Of a stretch of DNA of 64,000 nucleotides, positions 46,885 to 56,671 are shown piece after piece. Origin of the DNA: Limnohabitans sp. G3-2 (lineage in GTDB: Bacteria > Pseudomonadota > Gammaproteobacteria > Burkholderiales > Burkholderiaceae_C). The notes beneath the pieces are model-generated. The model saw nothing but the letters and a program-made list of their open reading frames with translations. It was not told the DNA's origin and searched no databases. Position 1 is the stretch's first letter; every line of letters starts with the position of its first letter. The stretch lies in contig NZ_NESG01000005.1 of NCBI RefSeq assembly GCF_002778275.1, positions 186,001 to 250,000 on the forward strand, in the 5' to 3' direction. The position numbers were made by a program, and so were the translations under genes.

Positions 46885-47886
46885 TTGAACAGAAAGCCCC
46901 TTGTGGTGAACACCGACATCCAAACTTGGCAGCAACAGCTGCCCCACGGCATCACCTTGAGCTGCCGAGCCTGCGGCGAACCCGGTCGACCGGTGCTGCT
47001 GTTTTTACACGGCTTTCCTGAGGGCGCTTGGGTTTGGGACCCGTTGCTGAGGCATTTCTCCCGACCCGAAAACGGGGGCTACCGCTGCGTCGCACCCAAT
47101 CTGCGGGGTTACGAACGCTCGAGCGCGCCCGAGGACGTCAAGGCCTACCGGGCCAAACACCTGGTGCAAGACATCTTGGCTTTGATCGAAGCCGAATGCG
47201 GCCCCGCACCCACGGCCGCACCCACGGCCGCACCCTTGGCAGCATTGGTGGCCCATGACTGGGGAGGCGCCGTGGCTTGGAACCTGGCCAACCAACACCC
47301 AAAGCGGCTGCGCCAGTTGGTCATCATCAACTCGCCCCACCCGGGCCCATTGCTCCAGGCCTTGCAACACGACCCGGCACAGCAAGCAGCCAGCGCTTAC
47401 ATGAATTTTCTGGTGCAAGCCGATGCCGCCGCGCTGCTGGCGGCCAACGACTTCGAGCGCTTATTGGGTTTCTTGACCGGTCAAGACACCTCACTCACGT
47501 CGCTCACGGCCACGCCAGACTCGGCATCAAGGCCTGATTGGCTCACGGCCGAGGTCCAGGCGAAATACCGAGAGGTCTGGCAACACGGCTTACAGGGTGG
47601 GCTCAACTATTACCGCGCTTCGCCTTTGCGCCCCGCCACAGCCAGCGATCCTGGGGCCAGCGCCATCCAGATCCCAGAGGACGCCCTGCGCATCGATGTG
47701 CCCACCTTGTTGCTGTGGGCGCTGGACGATGTGGCGCTTTTGCCCTGCCTGAGCGAAGGGCTGGATGCGCACATCCCTGAGCTCAAACGGGTCACCATCG
47801 AGAACGCCACCCACTGGGTGGTGCACGAACAAGCCGATCGGGTGATGGCGGAGATCCGTGCTTTTCTCCAAGCGCCCTTGAACTAG
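46885..47886 (+). CDS. Alpha/beta hydrolase, epoxide hydrolase-like
   Basis: A protein of up to 333 residues with the alpha/beta hydrolase fold. The oxyanion motif HGFPEGAWVWD, NLRGYERSSAPEDVKAY, the nucleophile elbow VAHDWGGAVAW with Asp, and a C-terminal His in ENATHWVVHEQAD indicate an Asp-His type hydrolase such as an epoxide hydrolase or haloacid/haloalkane dehalogenase; the substrate is unknown. Only TTG (46885) or GTG (46903, 46906) starts are available. An internal APTAAPTAAP stretch arises from a 12-bp tandem repeat at about 47205-47232. It follows engB by 18 bp. Confidence 0.8.
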   Translation: MNRKPLVVNTDIQTWQQQLPHGITLSCRACGEPGRPVLLFLHGFPEGAWVWDPLLRHFSRPENGGYRCVAPNLRGYERSSAPEDVKAYRAKHLVQDILALIEAECGPAPTAAPTAAPLAALVAHDWGGAVAWNLANQHPKRLRQLVIINSPHPGPLLQALQHDPAQQAASAYMNFLVQADAAALLAANDFERLLGFLTGQDTSLTSLTATPDSASRPDWLTAEVQAKYREVWQHGLQGGLNYYRASPLRPATASDPGASAIQIPEDALRIDVPTLLLWALDDVALLPCLSEGLDAHIPELKRVTIENATHWVVHEQADRVMAEIRAFLQAPLN

Positions 47887-47914
47887 GCGCACCCATGCAG
47901 GCCTGAACAAGGCC

Positions 47915-48781
47915 TCAATAAAAGCCGGGCTCGCCTTCGGGCCGGGTCTTGAAACGTTTGTGCACCCAGTAATACTGCTCGGGCATGGTGAGCACCCAAT
48001 CGGCCAAGAGGCGGTTGACCCGGGCGGTGTCGGCCACCAGATCGGCACTGGGAAAGTCCATCAAGGGGGGATGGATTTCGATGTCGTAGCCATCCGGCGT
48101 CATGCGCGTCACCACAGGCACCACCCGCGCACCCACCACCTTGGACAAGCGTGACAAGGAGGGCACCGTGGCGGCTTGCTCGACCCCCATGAAGGGCACA
48201 AAAATCGATTCGCCACGGCCAAAATCCATGTCCGGCGACAGGTGCAAGGGTTCGCCCTTTTTGATGCCCGCCAAGATCTGGCGCATGCCTTGGTGACGGA
48301 AATAAGGCCGCACATTGCCCGAGCGCTCTCGCCCTTCGCGGACCCATGCCTCCACCTCGGGTCGGGATTGCGCCCTGAAAATGAAGGCCACTGGCCCCTG
48401 CACATCCAAGGACACGGCCAGACCGCCGGCATCGAGCCCCACAAAATGGGGGGCAAACATCACCAGGGGACCGGGCGCTTTCAAGGCGTCCAGGTCGCCC
48501 ACCCAGCGCAAGCGTTGGCGCACCGTGGCCTCGGGCGCGTGCCAAAGCCAAGCGCGGTCCATCACCGACTGGCCAAAGGCCACAAAGTGACGGTAAGCCA
48601 AGGCCTTGCGCTGCGCCTCGGACCATTGCGGCAGGCACTTTTGCAGGTTGACCTGCACAACGCGCCGGCGGGCAAGGGCCGCATGCCACAGCAGCCAACC
48701 CAGCCCCGTACCCGCTGCGCGCACCCATGACAGCGGCATCCGCGAGAACAAGCGCAAAAATGCAATCAACAAGTGCACCAT
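47915..48781 (-). CDS. Lysophospholipid/lipid A-type acyltransferase (second of pair)
   Basis: A 288-residue member of the LpxL/LpxM (HtrB) family of membrane acyltransferases that add secondary acyl chains to lipid A. An N-terminal hydrophobic segment is followed by the HX4D catalytic motif APHFVGLDA, and by SRPEVEAWVREGR, ILAGIKKGEPLHLSPDMDFG and the C-terminal PEQYYWVHKRFKTRPEGE, typical of this family. The ATG at 48781 starts the membrane helix; it lies 11 bp after the other acyltransferase gene. Confidence 0.9.
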   Translation of the reverse strand: MVHLLIAFLRLFSRMPLSWVRAAGTGLGWLLWHAALARRRVVQVNLQKCLPQWSEAQRKALAYRHFVAFGQSVMDRAWLWHAPEATVRQRLRWVGDLDALKAPGPLVMFAPHFVGLDAGGLAVSLDVQGPVAFIFRAQSRPEVEAWVREGRERSGNVRPYFRHQGMRQILAGIKKGEPLHLSPDMDFGRGESIFVPFMGVEQAATVPSLSRLSKVVGARVVPVVTRMTPDGYDIEIHPPLMDFPSADLVADTARVNRLLADWVLTMPEQYYWVHKRFKTRPEGEPGFY

Positions 48782-48792
48782 AGGGGAGTCGC

Positions 48793-49620
48793 TCAGGCCT
48801 GTCGGGGGTTCTTGTAACGGGCATAGCCCCAGATGTACTGCGACGGACACTGCAAAATCAGCCGTTCCATGGCTTGGTTGATTTGCACCACGGCCGTGTC
48901 CAGATCCTCGGAGAGCGCATGTCCCAAAGCCTGGGTGTGCAATCGGTAGCCGCGGCCCCAGGACAAACGCTCACCCCAAATCAACACCACCCGGGCCCCG
49001 GTTTGCAGCGCCAAACGGGCCGCCAAAGTCATGGTGTAGGCCGGCTGCCCAAAAAAGGGGGCCCACTGTCCCATGCCTTCGGGCGGCACCTGGTCCGGCA
49101 ACAAACCCACTGCGCGGCCGCTGCGCAAGGCTTTGATCATCTGGCGCACCCCCGCCAAGGTGGTCGGCACCGCTTCCAAGCCCGGACGGTTCCTGGCCAA
49201 TGCCATGACCTCGCCCAAACCGGCATGACGGGCGGGGCGGTAAAGCACCGTCAGGGGACCGTGCTTTTGTGAGAAACGTGCAGCCAGTGCTTGGGCCGTG
49301 ATCTCAAAACAACCCATGTGAGGCGTCAAAAACAAGACGCCTTGACCGCTGCCGTAAGCCTCCACCGCCGCGCGGTCATCCACCCAAGCCAAGGGCGGCG
49401 TTCGGCCCAGCCACAAACGCGGCAACTCAGCCGACATGCGACCGGCGTGGCCTACCGCCCGAAAAACGGTGCCCCAGCCCAATCCGGCAAAGCGCACGTT
49501 TTTCAAAAAGCGGCTCCTGTAACGCCCCGAAAAGCACCAAGCCAGCCAGCCACCCAAGCTGCCCAGCACATGCAATGCCCACAGGGGCCAACGGGAAAAA
49601 AACAAAAACCATCTCAACAT
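48793..49620 (-). CDS. Lipid A-type acyltransferase (first of pair)
   Basis: A 275-residue LpxL-like acyltransferase. A hydrophobic N-terminus (FFSRWPLWALHVLGSLGGWLA) anchors it to the inner membrane; the catalytic HX4E motif is TPHMGCFEI (His and Glu), followed by VLYRPARHAGLGEVM, IKALRSGRAVGLLPDQVPPE and the C-terminal QYIWGYARYKNP. The two tandem genes differ in sequence and may add different secondary acyl chains to lipid A. Confidence 0.9.
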   Translation of the reverse strand: MLRWFLFFSRWPLWALHVLGSLGGWLAWCFSGRYRSRFLKNVRFAGLGWGTVFRAVGHAGRMSAELPRLWLGRTPPLAWVDDRAAVEAYGSGQGVLFLTPHMGCFEITAQALAARFSQKHGPLTVLYRPARHAGLGEVMALARNRPGLEAVPTTLAGVRQMIKALRSGRAVGLLPDQVPPEGMGQWAPFFGQPAYTMTLAARLALQTGARVVLIWGERLSWGRGYRLHTQALGHALSEDLDTAVVQINQAMERLILQCPSQYIWGYARYKNPRQA

Positions 49621-49712
49621 AGGGGGTGATTTTGCACTGAAGATGCTTGTCCCCGGTGAAAAGGAGGGCGGTGACGATCACATCCAATTCACAAGGGAAT
49701 CAACAAGCCGCT

Positions 49713-49741
49713 CTTGAAATGCCCAGAAATGCCCGTATCAT
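49713..49741 (+). promoter_or_regulatory. Overlapping sigma-32-like and sigma-70-like groESL promoter
   Basis: CTTGAA (49713-49718) followed after 13 bp by CCCGTATCA resembles the heat-shock sigma-32 promoter and has the same spacing as E. coli groE. The overlapping TTGAAA (49714-49719) - 16 bp - TATCAT (49736-49741) fits a housekeeping promoter. The CIRCE operator begins at the -10 end. Confidence 0.6.
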
Positions 49742-49767
49742 TAGCACTCGATGGGGATGAGTGCTAA
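49741..49767. promoter_or_regulatory. CIRCE operator (HrcA binding site)
   Basis: TTAGCACTC-N9-GAGTGCTAA is a perfect match to the CIRCE consensus. HrcA binds it to repress chaperone genes and releases it under heat stress when GroEL is titrated. It lies 83 bp upstream of the groES start, at the expected transcription start. Confidence 0.95.
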
Positions 49768-49849
49768 CAAAACCCACCCCTCAGATTTCAGCAGCACCCT
49801 TTTCAGGTGCTTTTGTTTTTCAACCCTCGTTTCACATCCAGGAGATTCC

Positions 49850-50137
49850 ATGAAACTGCGTCCTTTGGGCGATCGCGTGATCGTCAAGCGTATCGAAAGC
49901 GAAACCAAAACAGCTTCGGGCATCGTGATCCCCGATTCCGCTGCAGAAAAGCCTGATCAAGGTGAAGTCTTGGCCGTCGGCCCTGGCAAAACCAACGACA
50001 AAGGCGAGACCAAAGCGCTGAGCGTCAAAGTCGGCGACCGCGTCTTGTTCGGCAAGTACAGCGGCCAGACCGTCAAGGTCGGCGGCGACGAGCTGTTGGT
50101 CATGAAAGAAGAAGACCTGTTCGCAGTGGTCGAGTGA
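49850..50137 (+). CDS. groES: Co-chaperonin GroES
   Basis: A 95-residue heptameric lid of the GroEL chaperonin. Starts [14 protein letters not shown], with the mobile loop ([21 protein letters not shown] region) and [22 protein letters not shown] lies 6 bp upstream of the ATG. First gene of the groESL operon, controlled by CIRCE. Confidence 0.98.
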   Translation: MKLRPLGDRVIVKRIESETKTASGIVIPDSAAEKPDQGEVLAVGPGKTNDKGETKALSVKVGDRVLFGKYSGQTVKVGGDELLVMKEEDLFAVVE

Positions 50138-50197
50138 TTTGCGAGACAGACCGACAAACGCGCCAAGCGCCCGTTCGATCTGTCCTCAACTGATTAA

Positions 50198-51871
<1,674 letters not shown>

Positions 51872-51920
51872 TGCCCCGGCCGCTTGGCCTGGGCATTTCG
51901 GTGCCCTGACCCCAAGTCAA

Positions 51921-51955
51921 AAGCCCCACGGGAAACCGTGGGGCTTTTTTCTTTT
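51921..51955 (+). terminator. Rho-independent terminator of groESL
   Basis: AAGCCCCACGG-GAAA-CCGTGGGGCTT is an 11-bp stem with a stable tetraloop, followed by TTTTCTTTT. It lies 50 bp after the groEL stop. Confidence 0.95.
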
Positions 51956-51992
51956 CCCCCTTCGGTCCGGGCAGAGCGCTTAAGATCTGGCC

Positions 51993-52370
51993 ATGCGGCG
52001 TTTTTCTTGGTTTTGTCTGCTGGTGATCATGTTCAAACTGTGTCTGGGCACAGCCATGGCCATGCCTGCCATGGTGCCAACGCATCACCCGTCTGAGCAG
52101 ACCTTGTCTTTGCCCGCATGCCATGGCGAAGCCAAGACCGGCCACGCGCAGCACCCGCAAGGGGCTGTTGATGCGGCGCAGTCCACCAGCGACCCTGCAA
52201 CGCACACGCCATCCGCAACGGATGCGGACTGCCACCATTGCTGCGCCCTGGGTCTGGGGTCTCTTCACCAGGGTTTTGGGCCGACGGCACCGTCGGTCCA
52301 GGCCACTCGGATTCAGCCAGACTGGCGCAGCGTGAGCCTGCGGCCGGGCTTGCGTCCCCCCATCCTCTGA
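51993..52370 (+). CDS. Small secreted Cys/His-rich protein
   Basis: A 125-residue protein with a probable signal peptide (FSWFCLLVIMFKLCLGTAMA). The mature part is rich in His and contains HPSEQTLSLPACHGEAK, two further His clusters and the motif DADCHHCCALGLG. It resembles in layout the small His/Cys proteins found beside copper-resistance genes (DUF2946/CopL-like), but I cannot assign a family with certainty. The next gene encodes a cupredoxin-domain protein, supporting a metal link. Different from groEL in composition and separated from it by a terminator. Confidence 0.6.
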   Translation: MRRFSWFCLLVIMFKLCLGTAMAMPAMVPTHHPSEQTLSLPACHGEAKTGHAQHPQGAVDAAQSTSDPATHTPSATDADCHHCCALGLGSLHQGFGPTAPSVQATRIQPDWRSVSLRPGLRPPIL

Positions 52371-52461
52371 ATCCCCCCCCCAACCGCTCGTTCCGCGTAG
52401 GCCATGCCCACGCGGCAATTTGGTATGCACGCGCGGACTTCAAGCGCGCAAGGATGGACAC

Positions 52462-53469
52462 ATGACTTCTTCTTTTCAACAACAACACGCTGCGATGCTG
52501 CTCAAGTATTCCGGCATCAGCTTCATCTCGGGGGCCGTGAACCACGGCTTTTTCAGCGGAACACGTTCGCTGTGGACCGCGGCGGTGGGTATCGTTTTAT
52601 TTGTGCTGGGCGCTTGGCTGGAGCACCGCCTGAACACCGAGTCGGCCGACACGCCGCGAACAGGTTTGTTCCACACCTTGCTGCTGGGCACTTTGCTGTC
52701 GATTGGCCTGGGATTTTTCACCGGCGGTTTGCAGCACTTTCCAGACTCCCCTGCACGCAGTGCCTGGGTGGTTCCTTTGGGCTTTTTCATCTCCGTCCTG
52801 GCTTTGGGTTTGAGCGCAACGCGCCAATGGTCAAGGGGTCTGACGGTGTATGTGCTGGTGCTGGGCACGGCCGTAACGGCAGGCAGTGGTGCTGCTTGGC
52901 AGTGGCTGCAGCACCACCCCGAATGGGCGGCCACCGGACACCTGCACGGCGAGTCGGCGGCTTCCGATGAGCACCACGGGGCCTTGGCCGCGACCGCGCC
53001 GCATGACCCCATTCGGGCCCAAGTGGTCAGCCGCAGCGTGGCGGTGAACATGGACGACCTCATGCGTTTCACACCCAGCCAAATCGAGGTGCAAGCGGGG
53101 GAGACCATCCGCTTCGTGGTCAGCAACTCCGGCCAAACGGCCCATGAAATGGTGCTGGGCAGCGAAGAGGACATTCGGCTGCACGCCGAAGCCATGCAGC
53201 AAGCGGCGGCAAAAGGTCAAGGGCCGAATGGCGGGAGCAGCCACGGCACGGGCCACGACCATGGCGCAGGCGCCGCCATCCGCGTGGCGCCAGGGCAAAG
53301 CGGCGAGTTGGTGGTGACCTTCCCCGAAGCCTCCCTGGTGCAAATGGCTTGCTTGATCCCCGGCCACTACGAGGCCGGTATGCGCGGCTCGATCCAAGTG
53401 GGGGCGGCGGTGAAAGCCCCAGCCGCCAAGGCTGCTGGACAACACGGCCATGGGGCTCACCCACACTGA
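52462..53469 (+). CDS. Membrane protein with C-terminal cupredoxin domain
   Basis: A 335-residue protein. The first 150 residues form four or five membrane helices (YSGISFISGAVNHGFFSG, WTAAVGIVLFVLGAWLEH, TLLLGTLLSIGLGFFTGGL, VVPLGFFISVLALGL, VYVLVLGTAVTAGSGAAW). A His-rich linker leads to a plastocyanin/azurin-like domain (about 190-320): MRFTPSQIEVQAGETIRFVV, the His ligand in GQTAHEMVLG, and the Cys-His-Met ligands in MACLIPGHYEAGM. The C-terminal HGHGAHPH and a second His cluster (HGTGHDHGAG) may load copper. AAGGA precedes the ATG. Probably a periplasm-facing copper-binding protein. Confidence 0.8.
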   Translation: MTSSFQQQHAAMLLKYSGISFISGAVNHGFFSGTRSLWTAAVGIVLFVLGAWLEHRLNTESADTPRTGLFHTLLLGTLLSIGLGFFTGGLQHFPDSPARSAWVVPLGFFISVLALGLSATRQWSRGLTVYVLVLGTAVTAGSGAAWQWLQHHPEWAATGHLHGESAASDEHHGALAATAPHDPIRAQVVSRSVAVNMDDLMRFTPSQIEVQAGETIRFVVSNSGQTAHEMVLGSEEDIRLHAEAMQQAAAKGQGPNGGSSHGTGHDHGAGAAIRVAPGQSGELVVTFPEASLVQMACLIPGHYEAGMRGSIQVGAAVKAPAAKAAGQHGHGAHPH

Positions 53470-53521
53470 AACAACTCAAACCGAACTGGGCGCTGGCCTT
53501 GGGAAGCCTTGATGCCAGCGC

Positions 53522-53860
53522 TCAGACAAAGGCGTGCAAGCGGCCCCGCGCATCGTAGGTGGTCAAAAACGGTTGTCCGGTGCGCACCGATGCGCGGGTC
53601 GTGTTGTGGATCAGGGGGGCCACCCCCTGAGGCGCTGGTGGGCACCGGCTGGCTTCGTAGGCACGACGGCGCTCTGGCTGGCTCAACACCTCATAGGCTT
53701 GGTTGATGCGGGCCATCTTGGCCGCCCACAAGGCCGATGCGCCTGTTTGGCGGTCTGGATGGTAACGCTGGGCCAATGCCCGAAAAGCCGCCCGAATGAC
53801 TTCGGGTTCGGCTTGCGGTGTGACACCGAGTTCAGCGTAAGGGTCCAGGGCCTTGTCCAT
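53522..53860 (-). CDS. J-domain protein
   Basis: A 112-residue protein with an N-terminal J domain (DPYAELGVTPQAEPEVIRAA, HPD motif in RYHPDRQTGA, then INQAYEVLSQPERRRAYE, residues about 5-68) and a short unassigned C-terminal tail. It lacks the Gly/Phe and zinc-finger regions of DnaJ, so it is a small co-chaperone that would stimulate an Hsp70. Its leader (53861-53935) is strikingly AT-rich. It is convergent with the cupredoxin gene. Confidence 0.85.
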   Translation of the reverse strand: MDKALDPYAELGVTPQAEPEVIRAAFRALAQRYHPDRQTGASALWAAKMARINQAYEVLSQPERRRAYEASRCPPAPQGVAPLIHNTTRASVRTGQPFLTTYDARGRLHAFV

Positions 53861-54086
53861 GGCCGAATATTAAAATATGAATACATTTAAACTAAATAAA
53901 TATGCAATTTAAACGTATCAAATTGTTAAAAAACCCAAGGTCTCTGCTCAGAAAAGGAAGGCATGGGGGGGCAAGACATGGCCTGAGATGCGTTGGGGTC
54001 CCCCGCCGCTGGCGTTCGCTTTGGGCCACAGAACCGCCAGAAGAAGGACCCCGGATCTAGCCCGAGGTGCGCCGCGCAGAAGCAGT
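53861..54086. other. Spacer upstream of the J-domain gene
   Basis: The first 75 bp are very AT-rich for this genome. On the minus strand TTGATA-N17-TATTTA could be the promoter of the J-domain gene. The remaining part, downstream of pgi, shows no gene and no clear terminator. Confidence 0.4.
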
Positions 54087-55637
54087 TCAGCCTGGCCGCA
54101 CGCGTTGCAACAATCCAGCACTCGATGCGTCGAGCCCATGGACATCGCCCGAGAGGATGCGCGCATGGATGTCTTTGGCCAGCACCTTGCCCAGCTCCAC
54201 GCCCCATTGGTCAAAACTGTTGATGCCCCAGACCGAGCCGCTGACAAACACGCGGTGTTCCTGCAAGGCGATCAGTGCACCCAGGCTGGCGGGCGTGAGC
54301 TCATCGAGCAGCAAAAAGGTGCTGGGCCGGTTACCCGTGAAGTGCTGGTGCCCCCCTTCGTCGGCCTTGCCCACCATGAGCGCCTGGGCCTGCGCGATCG
54401 CATTGGCCAACAGCAGTTCGTGGTGGTCGACCAAGTGGTGCGAAGGCTTTTTGACCGCGATGAGTTCCAGCGGCACCACGTCGGTGCCCTGGTGCAGCAT
54501 CTGAAAGTAAGCGTGCTGCCCATTGGTGCCCGGCTCGCCCCAGAGCACGGGTGAAGTGCCGTAGGGCAAGGCCTGGCCGTTTCGGTCCACGCGCTTGCCG
54601 TTGCTCTCCATCTCGAGCTGCTGCAAATACGCAGGCAAGCGCCGCAAGGCGCTGTGGTAGGGCGCGATGGAGCGGCTGGTGTAATTCAAAAAATTGCGGT
54701 ACCAGACGTCGAGCAAACCCAGACGCACAGGCAAGTTGGCCTCCAGCGGCGCCGTCTGGAAGTGCTGGTCCATCGCGTGCGCCCCGGCCAGAAAATCTCG
54801 GAAGCCTGGCGCGCCAATGGCGATGGCCACCGGCAGTCCAATGGCCGACCACATCGAGTAGCGCCCGCCCACCCAGTCCCAAAAGCCAAAAGTCGTGCGG
54901 ATACCGAATTCGGCCGCGGCCGCCACGTTGGTGGTCAGCGCCGCGAAGTGCCGGGCCACATCGGCGCCGCCTTGCGCCTGAAACCATGCCAGCGCCGAGC
55001 GGGCATTGGTCATGGTCTCGATGGTGGTGAAGGTTTTGGAGGCGATCAAAAACAGCGTGTGCTCGGCCCTCAGCCCCTTGAGCACCGCAGCCAACTCATG
55101 GCCGTCCACGTTCGACACGAAATGAAAGCGCTTGCCCGGGATCACGAAGTCCTGCAGCGCCAGCACCGCCATCTGAGGGCCCAGGTCCGAGCCGCCGATG
55201 CCGATGTTCACCACATCGGTGATCTGCGCATCGGCACGGATGGTTTCGGCATAGGCCAGCATGCTGGAAAGCGTGGCCTGCACCAGCGCCAGCGGCTCGG
55301 CCAAAGCGCCCCCCAAAGCGCCCCCAAAAGCGCCTTCGGGTTGGCGCAGCAGCCAGTGCATGACGGCGCGGTCCTCGGTGGTGTTGATGTGCTCCCCCCG
55401 AAACATGGCGTCGCGGTGCGCACACAGACCGGTCTGCCGGGCCAGCGCTTGCAGCAGGGCTTCGGTGTCGGCGTCCACATGGTTTTTGGACAGGTCGGCA
55501 AAGACATGGGGGGCGTTCTGGCTCAGGCGCTGCGCCCGACGGTCGTCTTGTGCGAAGGCCACGCGCAAATCGAAACCCGTGGCCGCACTCGCATGGGCCG
55601 TCAAGGCCTTCCAGGCCGGGGTTTGGTCACAGCGCAT
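54087..55637 (-). CDS. pgi: Glucose-6-phosphate isomerase
   Basis: Interconverts glucose 6-phosphate and fructose 6-phosphate. 516 residues. Signature VVNIGIGGSDLGPQMA, the second signature around FLIASKTFTTIETMTNA, FWDWVGGRYSMWSAIGLP, ESNGKRVDRNG, VLWGEPGTNGQHAYFQMLHQ and the C-terminal SFDQWGVELGKVLAKD. A repetitive GAFGGALGGALAEP insert near residue 105 comes from a CCAAAGCGCCCC-like DNA repeat (55301-55334). It starts 3 bp after tal ends. Confidence 0.97.
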   Translation of the reverse strand: MRCDQTPAWKALTAHASAATGFDLRVAFAQDDRRAQRLSQNAPHVFADLSKNHVDADTEALLQALARQTGLCAHRDAMFRGEHINTTEDRAVMHWLLRQPEGAFGGALGGALAEPLALVQATLSSMLAYAETIRADAQITDVVNIGIGGSDLGPQMAVLALQDFVIPGKRFHFVSNVDGHELAAVLKGLRAEHTLFLIASKTFTTIETMTNARSALAWFQAQGGADVARHFAALTTNVAAAAEFGIRTTFGFWDWVGGRYSMWSAIGLPVAIAIGAPGFRDFLAGAHAMDQHFQTAPLEANLPVRLGLLDVWYRNFLNYTSRSIAPYHSALRRLPAYLQQLEMESNGKRVDRNGQALPYGTSPVLWGEPGTNGQHAYFQMLHQGTDVVPLELIAVKKPSHHLVDHHELLLANAIAQAQALMVGKADEGGHQHFTGNRPSTFLLLDELTPASLGALIALQEHRVFVSGSVWGINSFDQWGVELGKVLAKDIHARILSGDVHGLDASSAGLLQRVRPG

Positions 55638-55640
55638 GCC

Positions 55641-56588
55641 TCAGGCCTTCTTCATCAAGGCTTCAAGCTTGAGCGCATCGGCACAGAACGCACGGATGCC
55701 CTCGGCCAGCTTTTCTGTGGCCATGGCGTCTTCGTTGAGCGCCAAGCGGAAAGAGGCTTCGTCGTAACTCACAGCAGGCAAGTCCATGCCCTGCGCGGCT
55801 GCGGCGTCCAGCGCCAAACCCAGCGGAGCGTCGCTGGCGGCCAACTGCGCCAGCAACTCGGGGCTGATGGTCAGCAGATCGCAACCGGCCAGGGCCGTGA
55901 TCTGGGCCATATTGCGAAACGACGCGCCCATGACTTCGGTTGGGATGCCGTGCTTTTTGTAATGGTTGAAGATGGCCCGCACCGACTGCACGCCGGGGTC
56001 GTTGGCGCCTGATTGGGCCGCTTCGTCCCAAGCGGAGCCTGCCGACTTCTTGTACCAATCGTAAATACGGCCCACAAAAGGCGAAATGAGTTGCACCTTG
56101 GCCTGACCACAGGCCACCGCTTGGCAAAAGGCAAACAGCAGCGTCAAATTGCAGCGGATGCCCTCACGCTCGAGCTCGGCGGCGGCTTGAATGCCTTCCC
56201 AGGTCGAGGCGATTTTGATCAGCACACGCTCGCGGGAAATGCCCTTGGCCTCATACAGCGCCATGATGCGACGCGCCCGCGCCACGGTGGACGCGGTGTC
56301 AAAGCTCAAGCGGGCATCGACTTCGGTCGACACACGGCCCGGGATGGTGTTCAGAATTTCGCAGCCAAAACGCACCAGCAGATGGTCCATGACCACGTCC
56401 AGCGGCTCGCCCCGGTGAGCGCTCACGGCATCGGCCAGCAAAGGCGCATATTCGGATTTTTGGACCGCCTTCAAAATCAGCGACGGGTTGGTGGTCGCGT
56501 CTTGCGGTTGAAACTGGGCCAGTTGCTTGAAGTCACCGGTGTCGGCGACCACGGTGGTGAATTGTTTGAGCGCGTCGAGTTGGTTCAT
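55641..56588 (-). CDS. tal: Transaldolase
   Basis: Pentose phosphate enzyme transferring dihydroxyacetone between sedoheptulose 7-phosphate and glyceraldehyde 3-phosphate. 315 residues of the TalB-like class, with [12 protein letters not shown] (30-41), [13 protein letters not shown] and the Schiff-base Lys125 in [16 protein letters not shown]. The ATG at 56588 ([14 protein letters not shown]) is the family start. It is first of the tal-pgi pair and divergent from zwf. Confidence 0.97.
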   Translation of the reverse strand: MNQLDALKQFTTVVADTGDFKQLAQFQPQDATTNPSLILKAVQKSEYAPLLADAVSAHRGEPLDVVMDHLLVRFGCEILNTIPGRVSTEVDARLSFDTASTVARARRIMALYEAKGISRERVLIKIASTWEGIQAAAELEREGIRCNLTLLFAFCQAVACGQAKVQLISPFVGRIYDWYKKSAGSAWDEAAQSGANDPGVQSVRAIFNHYKKHGIPTEVMGASFRNMAQITALAGCDLLTISPELLAQLAASDAPLGLALDAAAAQGMDLPAVSYDEASFRLALNEDAMATEKLAEGIRAFCADALKLEALMKKA

Positions 56589-56629
56589 GGCGTTTATTTG
56601 AGAAGTCGCTTGAATTATCAGTGAAACAA

Positions 56630-56661
56630 AGTTACATTTCAAATCAATTTTTCATGTAACT
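56630..56661. promoter_or_regulatory. Candidate HexR operator between tal and zwf
   Basis: AGTTACAT (56630-56637) and ATGTAACT (56654-56661) form an 8-bp inverted repeat with a 16-bp spacer in the 83-bp divergent promoter region; a smaller TGAAA (56622-56626) / TTTCA (56637-56641) repeat overlaps it. HexR-type regulators control zwf and neighbouring sugar genes in many proteobacteria, and a hexR-like gene follows zwf. The assignment is inferred from location and symmetry. Confidence 0.45.
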
Positions 56662-56671
56662 CAAGAACATC

